Origin: Xestospongia muta
Taxonomy: Eukaryota; Porifera; Demospongiae; Haplosclerida; Petrosiidae
Assembly: GCA_963693285.1 (NCBI GenBank)
Contig: OY848928.1
Location: 5,361,827-5,425,826 of the forward strand
DNA: 64,000 nucleotides
Direction: 5' to 3'
Part shown: in pieces, positions 50,052 to 62,137 of the stretch
How the letters are laid out: the number at the start of each line of letters is the position of its first letter
Numbering within the stretch: the stretch's first letter is position 1
Translations under genes and position numbers: made by a program
Notes under the pieces: model-generated
What the model was told of the DNA's origin: nothing
Seen by the model: only the letters and a program-made list of their open reading frames with translations
The model's database searches: none

Positions 50052-50639
50052 AGATCTCTGTTGTACTTACAATGGATGCCGGACTTTTTCTATAACTTAA
50101 GATCTGTTCTAGTGTTCGTTTGTAAGTCACTGGAATTTAAATTTATGAATAATGAAATTATTGTATTATTTAATTTATTAAATTGACTGGTATTTAATGA
50201 TTGTTGTTATCTGGATGGCTACAGTCAAGGGAAAATCCCTTTTCTTCTGTCCACTGGTCGTTTGGGTTAACAGAGAGAGAGCAGGTAATAAAATAAGAGA
50301 TAATGCTAATATTTTTGGAATGGAACCTGCTTAATTTTCTGAACAATAAGGAAGTACTTTTACTGAAATAATACAATAGACTTGTTACAATTTTGATCAT
50401 GTAGTATTGAGAATGATTTTAAGTTGTTTATACATCTAATCTCACAAGAGATTTAGGGGTTAGGTAAGTGCCCTGGGTCTACAATATTTTATAATAATGA
50501 TTGTGAAGTAAACAGACTGATAAAATAAAAGAACTATTGTTTGATATTAAAAAATAATTGTTTACTGTACCTGCGATAATAATCAATTAATCTAGTATAT
50601 GTATGATTGCCCCTATAACTAGTTCTCTTTATTAATTAA
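50052..50639. other. Intergenic, nothing recognised
   Basis: AT-rich sequence between convergent 3' ends. No repeats or open exons of note. Confidence 0.5.
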
Positions 50640-52914
50640 TTATAATGATGATAATTGAGCTCGTTTATTTTTTGATAAATCTGGATGCCAAAATTCTATC
50701 ACTAAGATGAGACCACTCCCACTTCCTGCATACCATAGCTCCTGTTCAAAGGAATCGTCAAATACCACAAGATTACCTTCATTGAGTTCACTATAAAAAA
50801 AAACCATCATGTGATCATATGATTATCATGTGATCATCATGTGATCAACACAAGTCGATACCCAAACATGTCTCGTGGTCCTTACACTATTATATGTGTG
50901 TATTTAAATACCCCCTAACAATACACAGCGATTAGTTCTCTTACCGTGATTCTTCATCAACTCTTATTTTTAAAGTCCCAGATAATTTGAGTGGAAGGAG
51001 AGCTCTTAATTTAGTGTTAGTGAGTCCAACATGAGATGAAAGATGAAGTGAATTAGGTAAGAGAAGAAAGCGTGTCTGAACAAAACAACAAAATCACTAC
51101 ATTTAAAGTGCTATTCATTTACCTCTCCTCTTTTACATTTAGTTACTGAAGTCATTGTTGCTAGCAAGTCACATAATTTTGGCACAAGTTGACAGTTCTC
51201 TTTGTATTTTCTTCCATTTAAGTATAGTGTTAGTGTTTTTTTGTCTTTTTTCTCTATAGTAAACACTCCAGCCTCTACATCAATTATTGAAAGAACTTCA
51301 CTATAAAAAAACAAGTCATGTGACTATCATGTGATTTAGATGAAGTTCACCTTCTAATAACTTCATATTGTTCTTCCAGTGTTTGCAAATGAGGTTCTCC
51401 GGTATCCATGGTAACCCACCATGGCTTTGCTCTGAGATTGGGCTCATTATAAAGAGAGCGTTGTTTAATGGAAGGAAATAGACCCCTAGCAACAGCTTCA
51501 CCATACAATTCCATAGCCTAAAAGAAATAGACATTGTTGTGTTAGCAGATAATGGATCTTGTCTTACTTCTTTGGTCCTGTTTAGTTTTGTCATTGCTTC
51601 TCCTGCATAGAGATAAAACCGTCCATTCTTCCTGACTGCCTCATTTTCTATTAATCCATTTAATAATAGAGGAAGAGCTGCTCGATAATTTTTTTCCTCA
51701 AACAAAATATATCCTAAATTTGCTTGAGCCAACGAATTCTTGGGCCATTTTGATATCACATTTTGAAGAACTTTCTTCGCTTTTCCCATTTCATTATTTT
51801 TCATATAAGCCAGTCCTAGTTTGATACCGCAGACCTCGTGGTTTGGGTCTATTTCTAGAGCTTTCTTTAAAGCCTTTATCAACATATTGGGTTTTTGCCT
51901 TCTCTCTGAACAATCAGCTAATTGGACTAAAGCAGACACCTTTATATCATCAGATGCTAAGAATGATTCAAATCCTACATTGTAATATAGGTCAATAGCA
52001 TTGTCTAATATTTTCATGTCATTTTTTTGCTTCGATAGGCCATCCAGTGCCAAAGCTTTACCAAGAAGACCACGAGGGCTCTGATTAAACCGTTTCAAAA
52101 TTTCATTAAATTTACCCAAAGCATCACTGAATTTACCTTCTCTTAGAGCATTGTCAGCTGATAATATTTCTATAATTAAGGGACGATCTGGGTCACTGGG
52201 GGGCACAGGACGCCTCAATATTGGTATATCTGATTTCTTTATTTGTACAGGCTTGTTTGGGTCCCTTGATTTTTTTCCAGACCCAGTGGAAGGGGATTTT
52301 GCAGGTGATGGACGTTGGTCCTGCTTTGAAGGACTATTTTTCTGCCTCTTCACTTTGTTATTAGCTTTTGTAGAATGTTTATTTCCCTTATCAACACTAC
52401 CAGGTTTAACTGGTTTAACCGGTTTCTTTGTTTTGGATTTTTTGGTAGACTTATGTTCTTTTTTATCCATTGGTTTTTTAGTAGTTGTAGTATCTTGTGA
52501 GTCTTTAGTATTTATATGAGTAGAGGGTTGATAAATATAATAGTAATAATATGTCAATACTATAACAGCTAAGATGAGGAGAACCCAGACGAGAATCCAT
52601 CTTTGTTGTTTGAGAGCAACTTCATTTTGCTTTCTTTTAAGTTGTGTTTGCTCTGAGAAAGAAGAGGAGGCATTGTTCTCAATTCTCTGTGATCATTGTT
52701 GAAGATCTTACTGACCCAGAGTACATGTACATAATGTATTGATGTATAAAGTACATATCATAGACCAGTACTATAACTCATTCATATTACACATGTTTTA
52801 ATCCTCAACTTACATTACGTTAAGTGTAGGCTGACCTTTTCTCACATCTGTTGTTCCATTGGTTTTTTCTTTGTCTACCTCTTCTGCTGGTCCACGTCTC
52901 CTTGATGAAGACAT
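50640..52914 (-). CDS. ASPH-like: Aspartyl/asparaginyl beta-hydroxylase-like, altered iron site
   Basis: ER type II membrane 2-oxoglutarate oxygenase family that hydroxylates Asp/Asn in EGF-like domains. The start at 52914 gives MSSSRRRGPAEEVDKEKTNG. A membrane segment ILVWVLLILAVIVL and a long Lys-rich linker follow, then TPR-like helices (LSADNALREGKFSDALGKFN, KALEIDPNHEVCGIKLGLAY). The catalytic domain begins LRAKPWWVTMDTGEP, with CKRGE, SSHVGLTNTKLR and VVFDDSFEQELW, ending FWHPDLSKNKRAQLSSL. The first Fe-binding His is kept (SSHVG), but the second, normally FEHE, is FEQE. The gene is otherwise intact with good splice sites, so this looks like a pseudo-enzyme or a change in metal binding rather than a dead gene. 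Identity is firm; activity is doubtful. Confidence 0.88.
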
Positions 52915-52977
52915 AGTTATGTAAGAGCCCTGCAACTTCCTGTATAAGAAGGGACACACCTCCATCAATACCTAACC

Positions 52978-53560
52978 ATGTGTGTAGTAAAGCCTGTTAC
53001 GAAAGGAAAATCAAAGAAAGTGATATTTGCAAGAGTCAATATAGGACTTAGTTTGTCAGTATTTAAAGGTATTATGAAGAAAGGTTACAGAGTGCCAACT
53101 CCTATTCAACGAAAGGTACATCTTTGATCCAACCCCTATTAATTATCACCTGATTACATCATTAGACTATCCCTCTGATTATGGATGGTAAAGATGTGGT
53201 TGCCATGGCAAGAACTGAGTCAGGATAGCTGCTTTCCAGTACTTCTTTTTTAAAGATTGAAAGCTCGTTCAGCTAAGGTAGAGTGTCCTCTTGGTGTAAT
53301 GTTAGTATCACCTTCAAGATTGGTTCCCGAGCTTTTGATCCTGTCTCCTATGAGAACTTGTTTTACAATCTATTCTTTCTGCAACTTTGTAATACTTGTT
53401 GGTGGAATTGACTGAAGAAAGTATGTATTATATATAATATTTAGCAGTAATTTCATCTCTCTCTCTCTCTGTAGATTGAAGAAACAGCTGATGTATATGC
53501 TTTCTTAGCTAAAAATTTAGACATTACTTGGCAAGACTAGATCTAGTGTGTAATAATGTT
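52978..53560 (+). pseudogene. DDX54 (pseudogene): DDX54 5' fragment, broken copy
   Basis: It reads [14 protein letters not shown] then [20 protein letters not shown], as in intact DDX54 downstream, but the acidic N-terminal exon is missing. The Walker region reads MARTESG followed by a stop instead of [11 protein letters not shown]. Later pieces match the PTRELA and [11 protein letters not shown] exons with several exons deleted and more lesions. It ends with an extra terminal-like exon (TADVYAFLAKNLDITWQD, stop) absent from the intact gene as I read it. Confidence 0.85.
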
Positions 53561-53768
53561 ATTTGTTAGAGAAATAATATTTAATATATTGTTACTACAA
53601 TTTAATAAAATTCATTAGTTGACATAACTGTCTGTAGGAGTACCTGATATCACATGACTTACCTCAGTAATCTTTATCATTCGACTTGTTGGATTATAAA
53701 GGTAACCATCTCTTATTGTCTCAATATATTACTATTTTCATTGTCTATTATCTAGCTACATAAATACA

Positions 53769-55946
53769 ATGGCTACTATTACTACTGAACCTGACTCCTG
53801 TGATCCTCCATGTAGTACTACCTCCTACCTATGTTTTCATAAACAACCACACCCCTATAATGACCCTCGTCTCCTCTCCTGTCTTCATTCCTTCTGTAAG
53901 ACATGTTTAACAGATCTTGTTAACTCAACCAATACTACTATCATATGTCCTACCTGTTATGAACCAACATTACTTCCTAATAACTCAGGAATTGATAACC
54001 TGCCATGTAATCTTAGATTGGTGCATGAAATAGAGGCTGCTACCATCATTGCTAAGGCTAATTCTTCTACTCCTATTGCTTGTGAAGGATGTATGACTGA
54101 TCCACCACCATCAGTAGCCTACTGTGTTGACTGTGAGGAATTTATCTGTAATGATTGTGAAGATATGCATAAAAGGAAACGTAAACTATTTCATCATGAA
54201 CTACTCCACATCAACTATCTTAACATATCTTCTCTTCTAACTAAAACCAAACCATCATTCTGTCTTCGTCATCCTAAAGAACCACTAGACCTTTACTGTC
54301 AAGTGTGTTGTACTATTACCTGTCGATTATGTGTTCTTACTGGTCATGTTGGTCATACTTGTACTGACCTTGATCAGGTAGCTGACAGTAACAAACAAGA
54401 ACTACAACAATGTCTGCTACCACTGACTACTGCTATATCAGATCTACAGTCCTCTCAGGAGAAGAACACTGCTGCTCAACTTCAATTGAAAGAGAATACA
54501 GAACATGTAAAAGCAGCTATTGAATCAGCTTTTGAAGCTCTCTACGCTGCTCTTACAAAACGTAAGGAGAAACTTCTCCAAAAATTACACAAAGTGTCTT
54601 CTATCAAACAAACTAGACTAAAGATGAAGAGAGATGATATAGTGAGAGCAGCAGAGAAGTTGAGTTCATCAGTTAATGTAATTGAGTCAACAGTAGCTAC
54701 TTACACATCAGCAGAATTAGTGTCAGTCTGTGACACACTCAAAACCTACCTCCAAAAAAAGATCAACCACTGTGATGTCAATATTACTCAGTCTCCCAGT
54801 GTTAGTAACAGTGAGATTGAGTTCTCTGTAGATCCAAAGGTTCTTATAACTGAGGTAGATCAGTTTGGAGAGGTAGAATCTACTGTTGATCCATCTTCTA
54901 GTGTCATCATTGGTCCACAGATATCTCGAGTTATTGCTGGTAAGAAACATACCATTATTCTAGAGACTAGAAATGAGGAAGGTGGTCATTGGAAGAAGGG
55001 AGGAGAGGTGGTCAAGGTGACATTAGTAGACAAAAATAAAAGAGATCACTCAATCAATGGAACAGTACTGGACAAAGGTACTGGTCAATATGAGTTGTCT
55101 TTGACTCCACCCTCTCCTGGTACATATGAGGTTCATGTAACTATTGATAATGAACACATCAAGAATAGTCCATTTACACTGTATGCTAGACCATATCGAG
55201 ATTATCGTCAATTTAAGGAACCTGTTAGAGTATATGAGACAGAAAACTCTCATCCACTTGGTGTATGTACTTCATCTGATGGAACTATGTATGTTACATG
55301 TTATACTTCAGTATACAAATATAATAAAGATGGAAGTCTAATAGCTCGTATTGGTATAGATGAAGGTACTGTAAAATTTAAACAGTTCAACTGGGATATA
55401 GCTGTTAAAGGAGATGTTTTATATGTTACTAACAGTGGTGTAAATAAGATCATTAAACTAACTACCACTGGAAAGTTTATAGGACAATTTGGAGAATTTC
55501 AATTGGTTTGGGGTATAACAATGGATGAAGAGGACAAGATATATGTTAGTGATAACAACGATGTCCATATTTTTAACTCTGATGAAACCATCCTGAGGAC
55601 TATAAAGTGTGTGTCATGCAGAGGTCTTGCTTTAGATCCCAGTGGTAATATTCATATTACATGTCATAGTGTTGAAGATTATGTTGCAGTTTATTCACAG
55701 ACAGGTGAATATCTTAGAGATTATGGCAAAGGACAGTTGCAAGATCCATTTGGTATAACAGTAGATGAGGAAGGATATAGTTTAGTGAGTGAGTACAGAA
55801 ATGGTGGTCAACTCAAGATCTTCAGTCCTAAGGGTAAACTAATTCATAGTGTAGGTAATTTAAAAAATAGTGCTGGTGTGTGTATTGATAATGACTCTAA
55901 TATTTTTGTTACTAGTGAAACTGATAACAAAGTTTATAAGTTTTGA
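53769..55946 (+). CDS. TRIM2/3/71-like: TRIM-type RING/B-box/filamin/NHL protein, intronless
   Basis: Probable E3 ubiquitin ligase or RNA/protein scaffold of the TRIM-NHL group. A single exon of 725 aa: RING at residues 22-63, B-box 1 from about 104 (CEGCMTDPPPSVAYCVDCEE), B-box 2 from about 165 (CLRHPKEPLDLYCQVCC), coiled coil about 205-330, filamin-type Ig repeat about 385-480 (SPGTYEVHVTIDNEHIKNSP), then NHL-like beta-propeller repeats to the end (VYVTNSGVNKIIK-type LYVTNSGVNKI, DPFGITVDEEGYSLVSEYRN). In the RING the second zinc-binding Cys is missing (C22-F-H-K instead of C-x2-C); His24 or His28 might substitute. A closely related copy begins at 63374. Confidence 0.9.
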   Translation: MATITTEPDSCDPPCSTTSYLCFHKQPHPYNDPRLLSCLHSFCKTCLTDLVNSTNTTIICPTCYEPTLLPNNSGIDNLPCNLRLVHEIEAATIIAKANSSTPIACEGCMTDPPPSVAYCVDCEEFICNDCEDMHKRKRKLFHHELLHINYLNISSLLTKTKPSFCLRHPKEPLDLYCQVCCTITCRLCVLTGHVGHTCTDLDQVADSNKQELQQCLLPLTTAISDLQSSQEKNTAAQLQLKENTEHVKAAIESAFEALYAALTKRKEKLLQKLHKVSSIKQTRLKMKRDDIVRAAEKLSSSVNVIESTVATYTSAELVSVCDTLKTYLQKKINHCDVNITQSPSVSNSEIEFSVDPKVLITEVDQFGEVESTVDPSSSVIIGPQISRVIAGKKHTIILETRNEEGGHWKKGGEVVKVTLVDKNKRDHSINGTVLDKGTGQYELSLTPPSPGTYEVHVTIDNEHIKNSPFTLYARPYRDYRQFKEPVRVYETENSHPLGVCTSSDGTMYVTCYTSVYKYNKDGSLIARIGIDEGTVKFKQFNWDIAVKGDVLYVTNSGVNKIIKLTTTGKFIGQFGEFQLVWGITMDEEDKIYVSDNNDVHIFNSDETILRTIKCVSCRGLALDPSGNIHITCHSVEDYVAVYSQTGEYLRDYGKGQLQDPFGITVDEEGYSLVSEYRNGGQLKIFSPKGKLIHSVGNLKNSAGVCIDNDSNIFVTSETDNKVYKF

Positions 55947-56244
55947 ATTTAATTATTCACTTTAACTTACATATAAGTACTTTGTGAACTATTTAATAAA
56001 TCTCATTATATTACCAAAAGCTAACAATATAACCAGACCACATGTGAAGAAGAATATAAAAAATTGACAACATTTCTACTGGTTTGTGCGTCTTAGTATT
56101 TGGAGTAGGTTTTTGAACCAGAAAGACTCTAAATAAGAGAAAGAAATGACCATCAATAACAGTGTGTATTGATACTAATAATAGTCTCACAACTTACACA
56201 GATCGTGAGTCTTTCTAGTGGCCATAGCAACCAGTTAATACCAA

Positions 56245-56560
56245 GACTATATGAACTGACCACAGACATAGTGACACAGAATATTTATTTCCCTTATCAA
56301 AATTACTTGGTTTAATTGGTTTGACTGGTGTTCTCTATCATCTGTTGTTTTTCTAGTTGTAGTATCTTGTGAAACTTTAGTATTTATATGAGTAGAGGGT
56401 TGATAAATATAATAGTAATAATATGTCAATATTATAACAGCTAAGATGAGGAGAATCTATCTTTGTTGTTTGAGAGCAACTTCGTTTTGTTTTCTTATAA
56501 GTTCTGTTTGCTCTGAACTCTCTGTGATTATCATTGAAGATCTTAATACTATATTACTGC
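56245..56560 (-). pseudogene. ASPH-like (pseudogene): ASPH-like 5' exon fragment
   Basis: TYYYYYIYQPSTHINTK followed by SQDTTT repeats the membrane-linker exon of the gene at 50.6-52.9 kb. The membrane segment is shortened and the linker soon diverges to a stop. No hydroxylase exons follow. Confidence 0.85.
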
Positions 56561-56628
56561 ATGAGAGACATTGAGAGTGGACACACCTCCATTAATACCT
56601 AACCACGTGTAATAAAACCTGTCACGTA

Positions 56629-58386
56629 ATGAATAAAGGAAAATCAAAGAAAGTAACATTTGCAAGAGTCAAAAGACGACAACAAGATGATCGTGAGGAT
56701 GTAATAGAAGACATGGATTTCCTTACCTCTGAAGAAAGAACTCAATTTATTTATGAGGAAGATCAAAATGAGAGCTGTGATGAAGATCATCATAGTGACC
56801 AAGAGACAGAGACTAGACAACTAGTATTACAACAGAATAGAAAGAAGAAGAAAAGTGGTGGATTCCAATCCATGGGTAAGATATAGAGACAGCAGACAAG
56901 GCTGGCTTTAGAAATGGTGTCAGTGAATGTACATATACTTGTATATGTGTACATGTATATTACATGTAGGACTTAGCTTGTCAGTATTTAAAGGTATTAT
57001 GAAGAAAGGTTACAGAGTACCAACTCCTATTCAACGAAAGGTACATCTTTGATCCAACCCCTATTAATTATCACCTTATTACATCGTTAGACTATCCCTC
57101 TGATTATGGACGGTAAAGATGTGGTTGCCATGGCAAGGACTGGGTCGGGAAAAACAGCTGCTTTTCTAGTACCTCTTTTTGAAAGATTGAAAGCTCATTC
57201 AGCTAAGGTAGAGTGTCCTCTTCTTGATATAATGTTAGTATCACATTTAAGATTGGTGCTCGAGGTTTGATCCTGTCTCCTACAAGAGAACTTGCTTTAC
57301 AGACTATGAAATTTACTAAAGAGGTTTGTTGTCCTTCATTGTTATGGAGCTATTAATGTTGTCTATTAGTTGGGTCATTTCACTGATTTAAGAGCTATAG
57401 TGATCTTGGGTGGAGATAGGTGATGTTATAATAAAAAGTTTAAAATGTTTAAAATGTTTTGTTTCCAGAATTGATGATCAATTTTCAGCTCTACATGAAA
57501 ATCCAGACATGTAAGAGATGACGGAATGAATGGATGGATGAGTGGACAGATGGATGGATGGATGGACAGACAGATGGATGGATGAATGAACAAACAGACA
57601 GATGGATATATGAATGAACACATTTACATATTGTTATAGTATCATAGCTACTCCTGGACGATTTCTACATTTGCTGGTTGAAATGGAAATGAAACTTACA
57701 ACAGTAGAATATGTTGTCTTTGATGAAGCTGATCGTTTGTTTGAGATGGGGTTCAGTGAACAATTATATGAGATTATAAAGAGACTACCAGAACAAAGGT
57801 AACAATAGTTAATATATGATAATAAGATTATTTTGTTTATATTAGACAAACTCTTCTTCTTTCTGCCACTTTACCAAAATTGTTGGTGGAATTTGCTAAA
57901 GCAGGTTTGTTTTGCAGTAGTCTCATCTAATCTCTCTCTCTCTCTCTCTCTCTCATTCAAGGTCTCTCTGATCCTGTTCTTATCAGATTAGATATTGACT
58001 CAAAACTTAGTGAACAATTAAGACAATCATTTCTATTCTGTAGAGATGATGACAAACCAGGTAACACACTCTCTTACTCGAATGATATAAATTCTCTCTT
58101 GTTACAGCTGTTCTTATTTATCTTTTACGCTCTATCATATCTACTAATGAACAAACTATTGTATTTCTAGCTACAAAACATCATGTAGAGTATCTTAGAG
58201 AGCTACTGTTAGCAGCTGGTATAGAGACCTCTTATGTCTACAGTTCTCTAGACCCAACAGGTTCATTTAGTACATGTACAATGTACTATCATTAATTGTC
58301 CATTTTCTTTATTAGCTCGAAAGATAAATGTCAGTAAATTTGTTCACAAGAAAACTAACATACTCCTGGTCACTGATATAGCTGTA

Positions 58387-58436
<50 letters not shown>

Positions 58437-59054
58437 CATTATATTTATAGGCTCGTGGTATTGATATACCATTATTAGACAATGTTGTCAATTATAACTT
58501 TCCCTCTAAACCAAAGTTATTTGTACACAGAGTAGGTATGTCAATATAATGTTTGTTCATTAAAATATGATTATGTGATTAGGTAGAGTAGCTAGAGCTG
58601 GTCGTAGTGGTACAGCATATTCTCTCATATCAAGTGATGAGGTACCATATATGTTAGATCTACACTTGTTCTTGGGAACAAGTGTTTCTTTATCTGGTAA
58701 AGAAGGTATGTGTGTTCAAATGTATTGGTAAATCTACCAGTGATCCATTGACATCTTGTATTTATCCATTTAATTCATCTATTTATCCATTGACATCTTG
58801 TATTCATCCATTCAATTCACCTATTTGTCCATTGACATCTACCATATATAAGTCTGTGTTATTAATGGTCATTATAAGTAACAGATGTAGTACTTATTGA
58901 ATTTATTTCAGCTGTTACATATCCTGTAGATGTATATGGATCAGTACCTCAGGTAGTCATTGATGGAGAAGATGAATTATTGAGACAACTGTTTTTAATT
59001 AACCATGATTTGGTTAGTGATCATGTGATCACTATTATTATTATTATTATTATT

Positions 59055-59087
<33 letters not shown>

Positions 59088-60685
59088 ATTGTTATTGTTG
59101 TTATTAGGGATCTCTTAAACAAGTAGCTGATAATGGAATGAAACAATATTTAAAGTCTCGTAATCCTCCAGCACCAGAATCTGTTAAGAGAGCAAAGGAA
59201 CTTCCCACGTTGTTACCTCCTCATCCTATATTTGGTACAGTGAGAGAGATAGATACACTGCACTATATCTGTCCTCTATCTAGATGGAGTATCTGCTACT
59301 ACAGAACAAGAGAGAAGTAAATTATTAAATGGACTCAAGTGTTACAAACCATCGCAGGTACTTGCTCTGTAGTATGGTTTAATTTTGAGACTCTCAATGT
59401 TTTAATTTTTGGGTGGTTTTCTAGACAATTTTTGAAGTCAATCCAACTGCTAAAGGTGTGGCTAATGAAATAATGAAACTGAAAAGGTATGGAATTATCG
59501 GTCTCAGTCTTGTACAATCTAATCTTATTTTGTTGAGGGTAGGAAAAAACACAATAAAATTGTGTCAGCAACGAGAGAGAAGAAACTCCAACAGTCAGTA
59601 GTCACTTCAAGAAAAACAAACCAAGAAGAAAGAGACATTAGTCAAGAGTTAAGTACAGCAGATGACTGGAAGGACTTTAAAATGCTGACATCATCAAAAC
59701 AAAGTATGTTGCTAGATAGACGATGCTACAGATATCATGTCCCTCTACAGCTGCTAAAAGAAAGGATCAACCTTATATCCATTATACACCAAGTGATCTT
59801 CACACCGAGAAAGGGTAGATACATGCAATGTGGATGTGGTTATTGTTATTATTTTAATTACAGGTTGTCACTTGATACATCAGGTCATTTTGAGCGGCAA
59901 GCTTCTCATGTAACTATGGATCTTACTGGTGATGAAGGTATAGAGATAATTCGATCAAAGGGATCAAAGAAATGGTAAGTATGTATGTTATAAATCTGTT
60001 TGCTGTGGAAATAGAGCACAAGAGATGAAATGAGAAAGTGTCATTGATTACATAATATTATGTAATAATTTAGGGACAGAAAGAGAAAGAGGTTTGTTAA
60101 TGAGACAGGTCGAGAGAATACAAAGAAAATTAAAACAGAGAGTGGGCGGTGGATACCAGCTACATACAAAACAGGATTGTAAGTTAATGATCAACAGCTA
60201 CTGATCTATGTGTGTCCTGTGACACAGATATAAAGATTGGAAATCTAAAAATAAAATAGAAGGATTACTGACTGGAGAAGAACAGGACTCTACTACCACA
60301 CCAAGTATATTACAGCTCATTCAGACATCCATTCATCTCACCATTTGTTCTTTTATTCATCCATTCATTCATTTGTTTCTCTATTCTGTTGCGTAAAGGT
60401 TCTCTTAGACTTGGAAGAAAAAGAGGACGTTTTAATGCTCAATCTTCTCCTTTCTCCTCTTTTGGTGGTCAACGTGGTAAACATGGTGATGGTGAATTAA
60501 AGAGCGTCAAAGAGATATTACAAAAAAGAGAGAAAGTTCAATTTATGAAAGAAAGAAGACTCAAAAAAAGGAGACAAAAAGGACGAAGTGGTGGTAGTGG
60601 GCGGAGTTTAGGAGGAAGGGGAAAGAATGGGAGCAGAATACGGAAGACTGGTGGGAAAGGAAGAGCCAAAAGAAAGGCAAAATAA
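56629..60685 (+). CDS. DDX54: ATP-dependent DEAD-box RNA helicase DDX54
   Basis: Nucleolar helicase of 60S subunit maturation (yeast Dbp10 family). The start at 56629 gives [21 protein letters not shown]-motif region [13 protein letters not shown], motif [36 protein letters not shown] box in [16 protein letters not shown] in [18 protein letters not shown], and motif [15 protein letters not shown] are all present, spread over many short exons. The Dbp10-type C-terminus follows (DWKDF, SRGSKKW-type [23 protein letters not shown]) and a basic Gly/Arg/Lys tail ending [10 protein letters not shown]. It is the intact source of the broken fragments at 53.0 and 62.7 kb. TAA and TTA/TTG repeats fill two introns. 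Confidence 0.93.
58388..58433. repeat. (TAA)n microsatellite, DDX54 intron
   Basis: Fifteen uninterrupted trinucleotide units just after a donor site. Confidence 0.9.
59034..59106. repeat. (TTA)n(TTG)n microsatellite, DDX54 intron
   Basis: A TTA run passes into a TTG run, T-rich on the coding strand, directly before the exon [10 protein letters not shown]. Confidence 0.9.
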
Positions 60686-62137
60686 TATGTGTTATGTAAT
60701 CAGTAACATGTGTTATGTAATCAGTAACATGTGTTATGTAATCAGTAATTTTGGTCTGTTTTTCTGTCATGAAAAATTATCCCCCCTTCAAAAACATTTG
60801 TCCTAGAACAAAATAATTCAACTATTATTTTTGAATTTTTTGGTCCACTGTTGTAAATATTTGTCCTACTGTCTCTCTGGTTCTGTTGATCCTAATGCAT
60901 ATCAGACAGATCTGGTTGAACTGAAGACGAGCTTTGCCCCTCACTTCAAACCATTAGACACTCCATCAATCTATTCTCATACATCTTTTTACCAGTGAGT
61001 AGTACCAAGCCTTTACAATATGCAAGTTGAAACGTTGAATTGCTGTCTTGATGACATTACAATATTTAGAATATCTGCACATGAAGTAGTCAAGTTGTAT
61101 ATGCTTGTAAAATGGAGCTTTCATGAAATCCATAGTTACATAAAATTGTAATAAATGTGAGGCAAATATAGAGTAGGCAAGGGAGATATTTGTGTCTTAA
61201 ATTTTTAAATTAGATTCTTAATATCAAAATTTGAATACGTCTAATAAACCAGTCAAAGTGATTAAACCAGTTAAAGAATTATTATCTGATAGAATTTATG
61301 CTAATGATATTTTATGAAATTTTCTTTGTTACTTCTCTATGACAGACTGAGGACCAGTTCTACTGACATTTTAAAAAACCCTTGTGTGTGTGTTTCTTTG
61401 CAGGCTACCTACCTAGATACTTTGTAAATATAAATAGATTTATAGATATATTTATAATTAAATAGAATTATTTAGAGAATTATAATTAATTTTATAAAAA
61501 ATTAAATGGATTATTTATAATTAAATAGAATTATAATTTATAAAAAAAAACCCTTGTGTGTTGCCCAAACGATCTTTCGTGACTCAATTCCACGCAGGCT
61601 TCCACTTAGGCTCCAGGATTCCCTGCTATTGCTAGCTAGGACCGCCACCTGGCTTGGTAACCACCGTCCGAAGACGAGGTAATCCTGGCTGGAACTTCGC
61701 CCTAACTTCAAACCAGCCGTACTGGGTTTCGAGCTTCGGGAATAAATCATCGTCATTACTAAACCGGGAGTGCAATGCTCCGGACCTCGTCACGTTTAAA
61801 GGGAGACTACCAGCCGTATCCTAGTCCGCCTTTCGGATACTCCGAAGAGTATGCTGGTAACCATCTCAGAGGTCAAGTCAGTTGCATCGCAGACGCTGGC
61901 CCACAACACACTGGCAACCAAGGATGTTTTGGTTTCCTTTTATATGTACTTACCATTTTGTCTTCATGCTCTTGTGGGGCGCAATTGTGTACACTTATGA
62001 ACTCATTAACGGTAACTATGAATATGATTAAAAGCTCGTGAGCTAAAAGGCTGTTAAAAAATAAAATTAAAGCTATATATAACTTGGAGGGGTACATCTA
62101 CAATATCCAATCTTCACTATCAACAATGGGTCACAGG
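60686..62137. other. Intergenic with GC-rich island, no supported gene
   Basis: Three 21-bp direct repeats (taatcagtaacatgtgttat type) follow the DDX54 stop. At about 60850-60993 there is an isolated open stretch (DLVELKTSFAPHFKPLDTPS) ending at a good donor (CCA|gtgagt), with no partner exon found. At about 61550-61925 the base composition jumps to clearly GC-richer sequence. Confidence 0.5.
61550..61925. other. GC-rich island of unknown origin
   Basis: About 375 bp of roughly 50-55% GC in a setting of about one third GC. No recognisable protein in any frame. The edges carry gtgtgttg on the left and its reverse complement caacacac on the right, a possible remnant inverted repeat. It may be a transposon or LTR piece. 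Confidence 0.5.

Noticed and set aside
52151..52519. Plus-strand open frame of 122 codons
   Set aside because: Antisense of the Lys-rich linker of the ASPH-like gene; composition is a mirror of lysine codons.
61538..62041. Open frames over the GC-rich island on both strands
   Set aside because: No family resemblance, both strands open for similar lengths, as expected from GC-richer DNA; reported only as an island.
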